59,719 bases of DNA from Spirochaetaceae bacterium (GTDB lineage: Bacteria > Spirochaetota > Spirochaetia > Treponematales > Rectinemataceae). The position numbers were made by a program, and so were the translations under genes. Shown here one piece after another: positions 1 to 6,730 of the stretch (its first letter is position 1; every line of letters begins with the position of its first letter). The notes under the pieces were generated by a model. The model had not been told where the DNA came from. It did not search any database and was given only the letters and a program-made list of their open reading frames with translations. The stretch covers positions 1-59,719 of the forward strand of contig JANXYQ010000050.1 of NCBI GenBank assembly GCA_025355995.1, in the 5' to 3' direction.

Positions 1-899
1 TCGTAGGGCGTCGCCTGGTACACGTAGTAGTTGAGCCAGTTCGCGTACAGCAGGTGGGCGTGGGACCGCCAGGTCATGAGGGGCGGCAGCCGCGGGTCGT
101 CCCCGGGGAAATAATTGGCGGGCACGCGGATGGGCAGTCCCTTGGCGACGTCGCGGTCGTATTCGGCCTTCAGGGTCAGACGATCGTACTCGGGATGGCC
201 GGTGACGTAGACCTCGCGGCCGTCGCGGGAGACCGCCATGTAGGCGCCCGCCTCCTCGGAGACGGCGAGAAGCTTCAGCGCCGGCTCGGCCTCGAGGTCC
301 TCGCGCCGGACCTCGGTATGCCTTGAGTGAGGCGCGAGGAAAACCTCGTCAAAGCCGCGCAGCAGCGGGTCCTTCAGGTCCAGCGCCCTATGATGGAAGA
401 GGCCGAACATCTTCTCCCGGAGCGCGTGCTTCTTTATGCCGTAGCGGTAGAAGAGCCCCGCCTGGGCGCCCCAGCAGATATGGAGAGTGGACCACACGCT
501 CTTCCGCGACCACTCCATGAGGGCGCAGAGCTCGGGCCAGTAGTCCACCTCCTCGAAGGCCATGGTCTCGACGGGGGCCCCTGTCACGACCAGGCCGTCG
601 AAGCGCTCGCCCAGGACGCGCTCGAGGGGCTCGTAGAAGGCGTCGAGGTGCTCGGTCGGCGTATTCTTGGACTCGTGACTGCCCATGCGCACGAAGCTGA
701 TGTCGACCTGGAGCGAGCTGTTCCCGAGTAGCCTGAGCAGCTGCGTCTCGGTGACGAGCTTCGTGGGCATGAGATTGACCACGGCGATGCGCAGGGGCCG
801 TATGTCCTGGTGGGCCGCCCTGTCGTCCGTCATCACGAAGATATTCTCGTCGGCGAGCTCGGCCCTCGCCGGAAGGTCGTTCGGTATCCTCACTGGCAT
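1..899 (-). CDS. metA: Homoserine O-acyltransferase MetA, probably acetyl-CoA specific (3' end outside window)
   Basis: Acylates the hydroxyl of homoserine, the first committed step of methionine synthesis, in the cytoplasm. Reading the minus strand from ATG 899 gives an open frame of 299 codons with no stop; the family is about 300-310 residues, so only the tail is missing. It begins [11 protein letters not shown], has the nucleophile in HICWGAQAG (Cys142) and the second catalytic motif VTGHPEYD (His235, Glu237). The residue that sets acyl-donor choice is Glu111 (VTGAPVET); Glu here is known to favour acetyl-CoA, Gly succinyl-CoA. That fits the O-acetylhomoserine-using MetY encoded divergently. 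GGAGG lies upstream of the start. The start overlaps the end of the XRE/two-CW gene by 10 bases, so the two are likely co-transcribed and translationally coupled. The acetyl preference is a prediction from one residue plus context. Confidence 0.95.
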   Translation of the reverse strand, partial: MPVRIPNDLPARAELADENIFVMTDDRAAHQDIRPLRIAVVNLMPTKLVTETQLLRLLGNSSLQVDISFVRMGSHESKNTPTEHLDAFYEPLERVLGERFDGLVVTGAPVETMAFEEVDYWPELCALMEWSRKSVWSTLHICWGAQAGLFYRYGIKKHALREKMFGLFHHRALDLKDPLLRGFDEVFLAPHSRHTEVRREDLEAEPALKLLAVSEEAGAYMAVSRDGREVYVTGHPEYDRLTLKAEYDRDVAKGLPIRVPANYFPGDDPRLPPLMTWRSHAHLLYANWLNYYVYQATPY

Positions 900-1318
900 C
901 GGCTCTTCCCCTCCTCGACCTTCGATAGCATCCGAGTGAATACGTCGCAGGTATAGCAGGCGCCGGCTCCCGGCTTGGCGGCGCAGAGCCGCCCCGTGAA
1001 GAACCAGCAGAAGCGGCCCTCCTTGGCGACGAAGGCCACGCATTTCGAGCGCGAGGCCTCAGGGCAGTCCTTCGACTCCCAGCAGGGCTCGGCGGCCTCT
1101 ATCTCGTCCTCGTTTAGCTTAAATAGCAGAAAGTACAGAAGGCGCTCGACGTGGGCCGGCACATTGCGCCAGCCCTGCTCGTAGCTCTCGACCGCCTTGA
1201 GGGAGACGCCGAGGAGCTCGGCCAACTCCCGCTGGCTCTTCCCCAAGGAGGAGCGGAGGCGGGCGAAATCCGCTCCGGCCATCCGCTCGGGCGGCTGCGC
1301 CTTTTTAGCCGTGGGCAT
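890..1318 (-). CDS. XRE-family regulator with C-terminal two-CW cysteine domain
   Basis: Predicted DNA-binding regulator, 142 residues. Residues about 18-65 form an XRE helix-turn-helix ([20 protein letters not shown]). Residues 79-127 hold a cysteine-rich module with Cys79, 85, 93, 104, 112, 121 and 124, including two Cys-Trp pairs (PCWESKDC and RFCWFFTG) and CYTCDVF; this is the spacing of the so-called two-CW domain, a presumed metal or redox site. I chose ATG 1318 because GGGAGG lies about 10 bases upstream; a longer in-frame reading would run back through the metY start and lacks support. It overlaps metA by 10 bases and diverges from metY, with a double palindrome between them. I infer that it controls methionine synthesis in response to a metal, redox or sulfur signal; the ligand is unknown. 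Confidence 0.85.
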   Translation of the reverse strand: MPTAKKAQPPERMAGADFARLRSSLGKSQRELAELLGVSLKAVESYEQGWRNVPAHVERLLYFLLFKLNEDEIEAAEPCWESKDCPEASRSKCVAFVAKEGRFCWFFTGRLCAAKPGAGACYTCDVFTRMLSKVEEGKSRCQ

Positions 1319-1340
1319 CTTGACAAGCCTCCCTCGATTG

Positions 1341-1367
1341 CCACAAAGTGGTACTGCCACAGTGTGG
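1341..1367. promoter_or_regulatory. Double palindrome, candidate operator between XRE-metA and metY
   Basis: Two 11-base palindromes lie 16 bases centre to centre: CCACAAAGTGG at 1341-1351 and CCACAGTGTGG at 1357-1367. Together they give the pattern CCAC-N3-GTGG-N5-CCAC-N3-GTGG, itself symmetric. The second ends at a plus-strand -10-like TATAAA (1368-1373) for metY. No good -35 is visible for metY, so the site either blocks polymerase or replaces the -35 contact. The neighbouring XRE protein is the obvious candidate to bind here, but that is inference. Confidence 0.6.
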
Positions 1368-1514
1368 TATAAAATCGGGTTTTTAGCAAGGGGGCGCAGA
1401 TGCGGAACTATCCATGCGGGATGCTCGAGCCCCGCCGTAGCGTGGGGCATCGCGGGAAAACCAGCTAGGGCTTCGCGTACGCGACGGCCGATCCTTACGC
1501 ATATGGAGACTGCA
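1368..1514 (+). other. metY 5' leader, no recognised riboswitch
   Basis: About 130 transcribed bases are expected between the TATAAA box and the metY start. They can form a hairpin pairing GATG-CTCGAG-CCCC with GGGGCATC (about 1421-1452) and contain the perfect palindrome TCGCGTACGCGA at 1473-1484. I looked for S-box, SAM-II and SAH motifs and do not recognise any. It may simply be an untranslated leader. Confidence 0.3.
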
Positions 1515-2810
1515 ATGGCCAACGAAAAAAGACAGGGCTTCGAGACCGCGGCGATACACGCGGGCCAGGTCGTGGACCCGACTACACTCTCGCGCGGCGT
1601 TCCGATATTCCGCACGAGCTCCTTCGTGTTCAAGAGCGCCGAGCATGCGGCCAACCTCTTCGCCCTGAAGGAATTCGGCAATATTTACACCAGGCTCGGC
1701 AATCCCACGAACGCCGTGCTCGAGGATCGCATCACCGCCCTGGAAGGCGGCGCGGCCTCGGTGACGGCCGCCTCAGGCACGGCGGCGATCTTCAATACGA
1801 TCGTCACGATCGCGAGGGTCGGCGACGAGATAGTCTCGGCCTCCAACCTCTATGGAGGCACCTATACCCTTTTTGACGCCATCCTCCCCGACCTCGGCAT
1901 CGCCACGAAGTTCGTCGACGTAAAGGATCCCCAGAACTTCGAGAAGGCGATCACGCCCAAGACCCGGCTGCTCTTCGTCGAGACCATAGGCAACCCCGTC
2001 CTCGACGTGGCCGACATCGCCGCCATATCGAAGATCGCCAAGAAGCACAAGCTGCCCCTCGTAGTGGACGCCACCTTCACGACACCCTACCTCCTGAAGT
2101 CCATAGAGCTGGGCGCGGACATCGTCGTCAACTCGCTCACGAAGTGGATCGGCGGGCACGGCACCGCGATAGGCGGCGTCGTCACCGACGCCGGCACCTT
2201 CGACTGGTCTGACCCCAAGTTCGCCCTCTTCACCCAGCCCGACAAGAACTACCACGGCCTTCGCTGGGGCATCGACCTCCCGCCCGAGATGCGCAAGATC
2301 GCCTTCGCCCTGAGAAATCGCACGGTGCCGCTGCGAAACATCGGCGCGTGCCTTTCGCCCGACAATGCCTGGATCTTCCTTCAGGGCCTCGAGACGCTCA
2401 ATCTCAGGCTGGCCCGCCATTCCGAGAACGCCCTCGCCGTGGCCGAGCACCTCCAGAAGCATCCCAAGGCCGCTTGGGTGCGCTACCCGGGGCTCAAGGG
2501 CGACCCCAGCCATCCCGTCGCCGAGCGGCTCCTCAAGAAGGGCTATGGCGGCATGGTCGTCTTCGGGGTGAAGGGCGGCAGGAGCGCGGGCGAGAAGTTC
2601 ATCGAGAGCCTCGGCCTCTTCTCGCACCTCGCCAACGTGGGCGACGCGAAGTCGCTGGCCCTCCACCCGGCTAGCACCTCGCACTCGCAGCTGTCGGAGG
2701 AGCAGCAGAAGGAAGCGGGACTGACGCCCGACCTCGTGCGCCTCTCCATCGGGCTCGAGAGCGTGGAGGACATCGTCGGGGATTTGGACCAGGCCCTGGC
2801 CAAGGTCTAG
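1515..2810 (+). CDS. metY: O-acetylhomoserine sulfhydrylase MetY
   Basis: PLP enzyme that joins O-acetylhomoserine and sulfide (or methanethiol) to give homocysteine (or methionine). The 431 residues match the usual family length. The PLP lysine is Lys210 in NSLTKWIGGHG. The N-terminal GFETAAIHAGQ and YTRLGNPTNAVLEDRI motifs are typical of the Cys/Met metabolism PLP family. ATG 1515 is preferred over ATG 1503 because GGAGA lies 7 bases upstream and homologues begin near this point. It diverges from the XRE-metA pair and ends at a terminator shared with cysK. Partner MetA has the acetyl-type Glu111, which supports MetY over MetB or MetZ. Confidence 0.93.
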   Translation: MANEKRQGFETAAIHAGQVVDPTTLSRGVPIFRTSSFVFKSAEHAANLFALKEFGNIYTRLGNPTNAVLEDRITALEGGAASVTAASGTAAIFNTIVTIARVGDEIVSASNLYGGTYTLFDAILPDLGIATKFVDVKDPQNFEKAITPKTRLLFVETIGNPVLDVADIAAISKIAKKHKLPLVVDATFTTPYLLKSIELGADIVVNSLTKWIGGHGTAIGGVVTDAGTFDWSDPKFALFTQPDKNYHGLRWGIDLPPEMRKIAFALRNRTVPLRNIGACLSPDNAWIFLQGLETLNLRLARHSENALAVAEHLQKHPKAAWVRYPGLKGDPSHPVAERLLKKGYGGMVVFGVKGGRSAGEKFIESLGLFSHLANVGDAKSLALHPASTSHSQLSEEQQKEAGLTPDLVRLSIGLESVEDIVGDLDQALAKV

Positions 2811-2828
2811 CGCCGGTTCCTTGACGAA

Positions 2829-2857
2829 AAGGGCCGCCCCTCGCCGGGGCGGCCCTT
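2829..2857. terminator. Bidirectional hairpin terminator between metY and cysK
   Basis: AAGGGCCGCCCC (2829-2840) and GGGGCGGCCCTT (2846-2857) form a perfect 12-base-pair stem with a 5-base loop. The plus strand continues CTCTTTC and the minus strand has TTTTC after the stem, so it can serve both convergent genes. Confidence 0.85.
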
Positions 2858-2881
2858 CTCTTTCCCGAAAAGCCGGCTGGG

Positions 2882-3814
2882 TTAGGCCTGCGGCTCCTCG
2901 AAGAGCCAGGTCGAGAGGTAGCGCTCGCCGGTATCCGGCAGGATGACGACTATCGTCTTGCCCGCGCTCTCCGGCCGCGAGGCGACCTGGATGGCTGCCC
3001 ACAGGGCGGCGCCCGAGGAGATGCCCACGAGTATGCCCTCTTCCTTGGCGAGCTTCCTCGAGGTCGCCCCCGCGTCATCGCTTTTCACGACCATTACCTC
3101 GTCGACGGCCTCGCGCTTGAAATTCTTGGGGATGAAGCCCGCGCCGATGCCCTGGATCTTGTGGGGACCTGCCCTGCCCTCGGAGATGACGGGCGAATCG
3201 GTGGGCTCTATCGCGATGATCTTGACGCCGGGTTTCTTGGCCTTCAGGCCCGCGGATACGCCGGTGACCGTGCCGCCCGTGCCCACGCCCGCCACCACGA
3301 TATCGATCTTCCCTCCGGTGTCGCGCCAGATCTCCTCGGCGGTCGTCGTGCGGTGGATCTCGGGGTTGGCGGGGTTGTCGAACTGCATCGGGATGAAGGA
3401 GTTCGGCGTGGCCGCAGCGATCTCTTCCGCCTTGGCTATGGCGCCCTTCATTCCCTTGGGGCCCTCGGTGAGCACGAGCTCGGCGCCATAGGCGGCCAGC
3501 AGCTTGCGGCGCTCGACGGAGAAGGTTTCCGGCATGGTGAGGATGATGCGGTAGCCCTTGGCGGCGGCTACGGCGGCGAGGGCCACTCCCGTATTGCCGC
3601 TCGTCGGCTCGATTATTACGGAGCCGGGCTTGAGCAGACCGCGCTTCTCCGCATCCTCGATCATCGCGAGGCCGATGCGGTCCTTGACGCTGGAGAAGGG
3701 ATTGAAGGACTCGAGCTTGGCGAGCAGGGTCACGTCGGAGCTCGGCCCGAGCGCCTTGATCTTGACCAGGGGCGTGTTCCCGACGAGGTCGGTGATCGTC
3801 TCGGCGTATGACAT
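2882..3814 (-). CDS. cysK: Cysteine synthase (O-acetylserine sulfhydrylase)
   Basis: Makes cysteine from O-acetylserine and sulfide in the cytoplasm. The 310 residues match CysK length. The PLP lysine is Lys44 in [11 protein letters not shown], the substrate-binding loop TSGNTG starts at residue 71, and a glycine-rich phosphate loop [10 protein letters not shown] follows near residue 178. AAGGAG stands 6 bases before ATG 3814. The gene starts 9 bases after the stop of an Rrf2-family regulator, so the two form an operon and CysK supply is probably controlled by that regulator. It converges on metY at a shared terminator. CysM is less likely given the motif set and length. Confidence 0.95.
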   Translation of the reverse strand: MSYAETITDLVGNTPLVKIKALGPSSDVTLLAKLESFNPFSSVKDRIGLAMIEDAEKRGLLKPGSVIIEPTSGNTGVALAAVAAAKGYRIILTMPETFSVERRKLLAAYGAELVLTEGPKGMKGAIAKAEEIAAATPNSFIPMQFDNPANPEIHRTTTAEEIWRDTGGKIDIVVAGVGTGGTVTGVSAGLKAKKPGVKIIAIEPTDSPVISEGRAGPHKIQGIGAGFIPKNFKREAVDEVMVVKSDDAGATSRKLAKEEGILVGISSGAALWAAIQVASRPESAGKTIVVILPDTGERYLSTWLFEEPQA

Positions 3815-3823
3815 GTTGTCTCC

Positions 3824-4249
3824 TTATATCGAATAGTCGGGCGCGCGGGGCGCGGCGACATCGCCGACGCTCACGCTCGCGAGGTAATCGTGGACGACCG
3901 TCTCGAGGCCGGTCCAGACGGGCAGGGTCGGGCAATCGGCTGAGCGGGCGCAGAGCTCCGGCCGGTCGGTACACTCGAGGAGGGAGCTGCGCCCCTCCAG
4001 CACCTCCACTACTTCCAGCACGGCGACCTCGGCGGGAGAGCGGGCCAGCTCGTAGCCGCCCTTGGCGCCTCGAGCCGACCTTATGATGCCGGCGTTTCGC
4101 AGGGGCACTACGAGCTTCGCGAGATAGGTCTCCGGTATCCCCTGGCGCTCGGCGATGGATCCGAGGTCGATGGGCCCCAGAGCCCCGCGCTGCGCGAGGT
4201 CGATGAGGAAGCGCAGGCCATACCGCGAGCGGGTAGAGATAAAACTCAC
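3824..4249 (-). CDS. Rrf2-family regulator with three-cysteine cluster motif
   Basis: 141-residue winged-helix regulator. The N-terminus (ISTRSRYGLRFLIDLAQ) is a classic Rrf2/CymR/IscR start, and ARGAKGGYELAR is the wing. A C-x6-C-x5-C motif (CTDRPELCARSADC) sits where IscR-type proteins bind an iron-sulfur cluster; CymR lacks these cysteines. I chose GTG 4249: AGGGGG lies 4 bases upstream, and the next in-frame ATG upstream (4270) lies inside the TATAAT promoter box, so it cannot be transcribed. Co-operonic with cysK, so it likely senses cysteine status or iron-sulfur status and controls cysteine synthesis. Which signal it reads cannot be told from sequence. Confidence 0.88.
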   Translation of the reverse strand: MSFISTRSRYGLRFLIDLAQRGALGPIDLGSIAERQGIPETYLAKLVVPLRNAGIIRSARGAKGGYELARSPAEVAVLEVVEVLEGRSSLLECTDRPELCARSADCPTLPVWTGLETVVHDYLASVSVGDVAAPRAPDYSI

Positions 4250-4250
4250 A

Positions 4251-4311
4251 ATTCCCCCTAACTGGACCATTATAGGATTGATTAATTTTCTGCTGAAAGT
4301 CAAGGGGGAAT
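4251..4311 (-). promoter_or_regulatory. Promoter region of the Rrf2-cysK operon with flanking inverted repeat
   Basis: A perfect minus-strand TATAAT occupies 4274-4269. The best -35 match, TTGACT at 4303-4298, is 23 bases away, too far for a normal promoter, so the promoter is either weak or activator-dependent. A 9-base inverted repeat, ATTCCCCCT at 4251-4259 and AGGGGGAAT at 4303-4311, brackets it; the near half also supplies the ribosome binding site. The arrangement is compatible with autoregulation, which is inference. Confidence 0.5.
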
Positions 4312-4317
4312 GCAAAG

Positions 4318-5289
4318 CTATGCCGAGCGAGCTCCGAAAAGCCCGTCCAGCACCGCCTTCGTCGCGGCGCCGGAGCCCATCGTGAAGAAGTGGAGGCAGG
4401 GAGCGCCGGCGTCCAATAGGTCGCGCGCGAGCCCCACGGACCACTCGATGCCGGCCGCCCGTTCCTCCGCGGGGCTGCGCGCATCCGAGAGGGCCGAGAC
4501 GAGGCCCTGGGGAAGGTCTACGAAAAAAGTCCGCGGGATCGAGGCGAGGGACGAGGCGCGGAGCACGGGCTTGATGCCGGGCACGACGGGAACCGCGACT
4601 CCGAGGGTCGCCAGGCGGCGGACTAGCTCGGAGTAGTAGCGGGCCTCGAAGACCATCTGGGTTACGACGAAGGAGGCCCCCGCGTCGACCTTCTCCTTTA
4701 GGCGCAGAATGTCCGCCTCGAGGTTGGGAGCCTCGAAGTGCTTCTGGGGGTAGCCCGCGACCCCGACGCAGAAGGCCGTGGGCCTGCCCTCGGAGGGCGG
4801 CGTATAGCGGCCAGCGTTGAGCGCGGCCACGTGCGCGACGAGGTCGACCGCGTGGGCGTAGCCCTCGCCCTTGACCGCTCCTGCCTTCGCGCGGATCCCG
4901 GGAGGCGCGTAGCGCTCATCGCCGCGGACGACGAAGAGATCGCGGAAATTCGCATAATGCAGGTCGATTAGGAGGTCCTCCATTGAGAGCCGGTCCGCCC
5001 CGGAGGCGACGAGGTGAGGCACTGTCTGGACGGAGAATTCCTCGCGTATCGCGACGGCCGTCCCGAGGGTGCCCGGCTTCGTCCTTAAGGCGACCCGCGA
5101 GGGGCCCTCCCCCGAATCGGCCCAGGCCCTGCCGGCAGGGTGGTCGGTGACGCTTACGAAGGCGGGATCGTGGGGTATCAGCAGTCCCACTGCGCCTTTG
5201 ATCTCCTCGATATCCCCGCCTCGCGCCGGGGGAACGACCTCGATCGAAACGCGCCCGCCCTTCGCCAGGGCGTCGATGATTCTATCCAT
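4318..5289 (-). CDS. metF: 5,10-methylenetetrahydrofolate reductase
   Basis: FAD enzyme that makes 5-methyl-THF, the methyl donor for homocysteine. 323 residues, slightly longer than E. coli MetF. Family features visible are SIEVVPPARGGD at the start (the SFEFFPP motif), VSVTDHPAG, the NFRDLFVVRGD segment, FCVGVAGYPQKHFEAPNLEAD and FVVTQMVFEARYY. It begins 10 bases after the aspartate kinase stop with no strong Shine-Dalgarno site, so translation is probably coupled to the upstream gene. Its presence with metA and metY completes most of methionine synthesis in this block; no methionine synthase is in the window. Confidence 0.93.
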   Translation of the reverse strand: MDRIIDALAKGGRVSIEVVPPARGGDIEEIKGAVGLLIPHDPAFVSVTDHPAGRAWADSGEGPSRVALRTKPGTLGTAVAIREEFSVQTVPHLVASGADRLSMEDLLIDLHYANFRDLFVVRGDERYAPPGIRAKAGAVKGEGYAHAVDLVAHVAALNAGRYTPPSEGRPTAFCVGVAGYPQKHFEAPNLEADILRLKEKVDAGASFVVTQMVFEARYYSELVRRLATLGVAVPVVPGIKPVLRASSLASIPRTFFVDLPQGLVSALSDARSPAEERAAGIEWSVGLARDLLDAGAPCLHFFTMGSGAATKAVLDGLFGARSA

Positions 5290-5299
5290 GGCAACAGTA

Positions 5300-6445
5300 T
5301 TACGCGAAGAGGGCGTCGTGGGCTACCCTGAGCGCCTCGTCGCCGCGCCTGCCGTCCACGAGGAAGCGGAAGGAGGAGCCGTCCCTCCCCGGAGAAAAGG
5401 CTCGCGCCTGGAGCCCGCTCGCCTCGAAGGCCAGGAGCACGGCAGCCGCGGCCTTGGAAGCGCCTCCTCCCGCGACGGTGATCGTCGCGCCACCCGTGGG
5501 GCCGCGCCTGAGGGCCAAGGCCTGGGGACCGCGAGGCCCCGCGGAGCGGCCTTCGCCCACTCGGGTCTGCCCCGCAAGCGAGGGGCCGCCGAGGATGCGC
5601 AGCGGCACGAGCGAGGCCCGGAGGGGCTCGACGCAGCGTTGATGGAGGATATTCGCTCCGCCAAGCGCCAGGGCCTCGGCCTCAGCGTAGCTCAGATCCC
5701 GGACGGGCCTGGCGCCCGGCACCAGGGCGGGATCGGCCGTGAAGAAGCCCGCCACGCCTTTGATGAAGTCGCAGCTCGCCGCACCGATGCAGGCCGCGAT
5801 GACGGCCGCGCTGTAATCCGAGCCGCCCCTCCCGAAGAGCCGGGGCTCGCCGTCCGATCCGACCCCGTAGAAGCCCGGCACGACGGCCGCATCGACCCCC
5901 GAGAGGGCCGCACGGATGCGCGGCGCCGAGGCGGGGATATCGGCCTCCGACCCGTCGCTCCCCTCCACGGGAGGGAGGGCGACGAGGCCGAGCCTGCCGG
6001 GCTCGATGACCGGCGCGGGCCTGCCCAATGCGGCCAAGGCGAGGGCGACGCAGACCGCGGAGAGCCTCTCGCCCGTCGCGAGGATACGCGTCGCGAGGAT
6101 ACGCGTCGCGTGGATACGCGCCGCGCCGTCGGCCGCGCGCCGGTCGAAGAGCAGCGAGAGCCCGCCGAGGAGGCGCTCGATCTGGACGAGCCCGGCCTCT
6201 CGGGCGGCGGCAGGTGCGCCGAAGGCGGCCGCGAATTCCCGGTATTCCTCCCGCAGCTCGGAGATGAGCTCCGAGGCTTCGGTGGGAGCGCTCAGCGCGG
6301 CCCCGAGCCTCTCGGTGACGCCCTTGAGCGCCGAGACCACGACGACGAGAGGGCCTTTGTAGCCGTCGAGGGTGCTTAGGATCGCCTCGGCGTCGCAGGG
6401 ACCCCTCAGGACGGAGCCCCCTAGCTTGATGACGGAATGCTTCAT
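5300..6445 (-). CDS. Aspartate kinase
   Basis: Phosphorylates aspartate, the entry step to lysine, threonine and methionine. 381 residues. VIKLGGSVL opens the amino-acid-kinase fold, followed by VVVSALKGVTERL, FGRGGSDYSAAV and FTADPALVPGARPVRDLSYAEAEALALGGANILHQR, all close to ThrA/LysC kinases. The last 80 residues look like a short ACT region, so only a reduced regulatory part is present compared with typical 400-450-residue enzymes. I chose ATG 6445 because GAGGAAG lies about 9 bases upstream; the longer frame upstream has non-coding composition. Three in-frame copies of a 15-base repeat sit in the middle of the gene. It precedes metF in one operon. Confidence 0.88.
   Translation of the reverse strand: MKHSVIKLGGSVLRGPCDAEAILSTLDGYKGPLVVVVSALKGVTERLGAALSAPTEASELISELREEYREFAAAFGAPAAAREAGLVQIERLLGGLSLLFDRRAADGAARIHATRILATRILATGERLSAVCVALALAALGRPAPVIEPGRLGLVALPPVEGSDGSEADIPASAPRIRAALSGVDAAVVPGFYGVGSDGEPRLFGRGGSDYSAAVIAACIGAASCDFIKGVAGFFTADPALVPGARPVRDLSYAEAEALALGGANILHQRCVEPLRASLVPLRILGGPSLAGQTRVGEGRSAGPRGPQALALRRGPTGGATITVAGGGASKAAAAVLLAFEASGLQARAFSPGRDGSSFRFLVDGRRGDEALRVAHDALFA
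6075..6119 (-). repeat. Three tandem 15-base repeats inside the aspartate kinase gene
   Basis: Plus-strand GTCGCGAGGATACGC occurs at 6075-6089 and 6090-6104, and again with one change at 6105-6119. On the coding strand each copy adds five residues (ATRIL), giving HATRILATRILATGERL before the conserved GERLS segment. The repeat keeps the frame, so it lengthens a helix or loop without breaking the protein. Confidence 0.9.
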
Positions 6446-6680
6446 GATGATCGCTTCCTCGGATCCGAAGTGCCGACGAACCCGGGCACCATCCGTCCCG
6501 CGTCTTCGGGACGAACCCCGGGATACCATCCCGAGTTCTTTGGGCGCCCGGGGCGTCACATCATCATTGAGGAAGTGTAATAGGAGGTAAGGTGGGAGGA
6601 GGAGGAGGAAGCGCGGAAAGCGAGAGAGTAGTTCGTATCCGGCCTCCTTATTGACATGAGGATAATTCCGATCGCTCCCG
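6446..6680 (-). other. Structured leader upstream of aspartate kinase
   Basis: This minus-strand leader holds two tandem similar units: plus-strand GACGAACCCGGGCACCATCC at 6475-6494 and a 22-base variant at 6510-6531. Each is part of a hairpin (GTGCC/GGCAC and GTCCCG/CGGGAC pairs), and GGGAT-GGT-ATCCC gives a third. Upstream, 6573-6608 is a long purine-rich tract (polypyrimidine on the transcript). It does not match the lysine riboswitch or a T-box that I know. A regulatory role is likely from its position but not shown. Confidence 0.35.
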
Positions 6681-6682
6681 AG

Positions 6683-6724
6683 GGTCAAGTGTCGTTGACC
6701 TGCCGACGCGCGACGTCATAGAGT
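6683..6724. promoter_or_regulatory. Divergent promoters of murA and aspartate kinase sharing an inverted repeat
   Basis: GGTCAA (6683-6688) and TTGACC (6695-6700) form an inverted repeat with a 6-base spacer. Read outward, each arm is a -35 box. For murA, TTGACC is followed after 18 bases by TAGAGT (6719-6724), only 6 bases before ATG 6731. For the aspartate kinase side, TTGACC is followed after 17 bases by a weaker TTATCC. One protein on the repeat could control both directions. Confidence 0.45.
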
Positions 6725-6730
6725 GCTGGC

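Noticed and set aside
1381-1514. SAM riboswitch before metY
   Set aside because: None of the S-box, SAM-II or SAH core motifs that I know are present; only generic hairpins.
1319-1681. An N-terminal extension of the XRE gene giving 263 residues
   Set aside because: It runs across the operator and the metY start, has no ribosome site and non-coding composition. ATG 1318 has a good site.
4268-4270. ATG 4270 as start of the Rrf2 gene
   Set aside because: It is part of the TATAAT promoter box, so it would not be transcribed; it also lacks a ribosome site.
3075-4484. A long Arg-rich frame opposite or across cysK and the Rrf2 gene
   Set aside because: Low-complexity Arg/Gly/His product typical of out-of-frame reading in GC-rich DNA; the cysK frame is certain.
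6573-6608. GGA-rich tract as a multiple ribosome binding site
   Set aside because: It lies about 125 bases before the murA start with no frame behind it on the plus strand; it is a polypyrimidine leader part on the minus strand.
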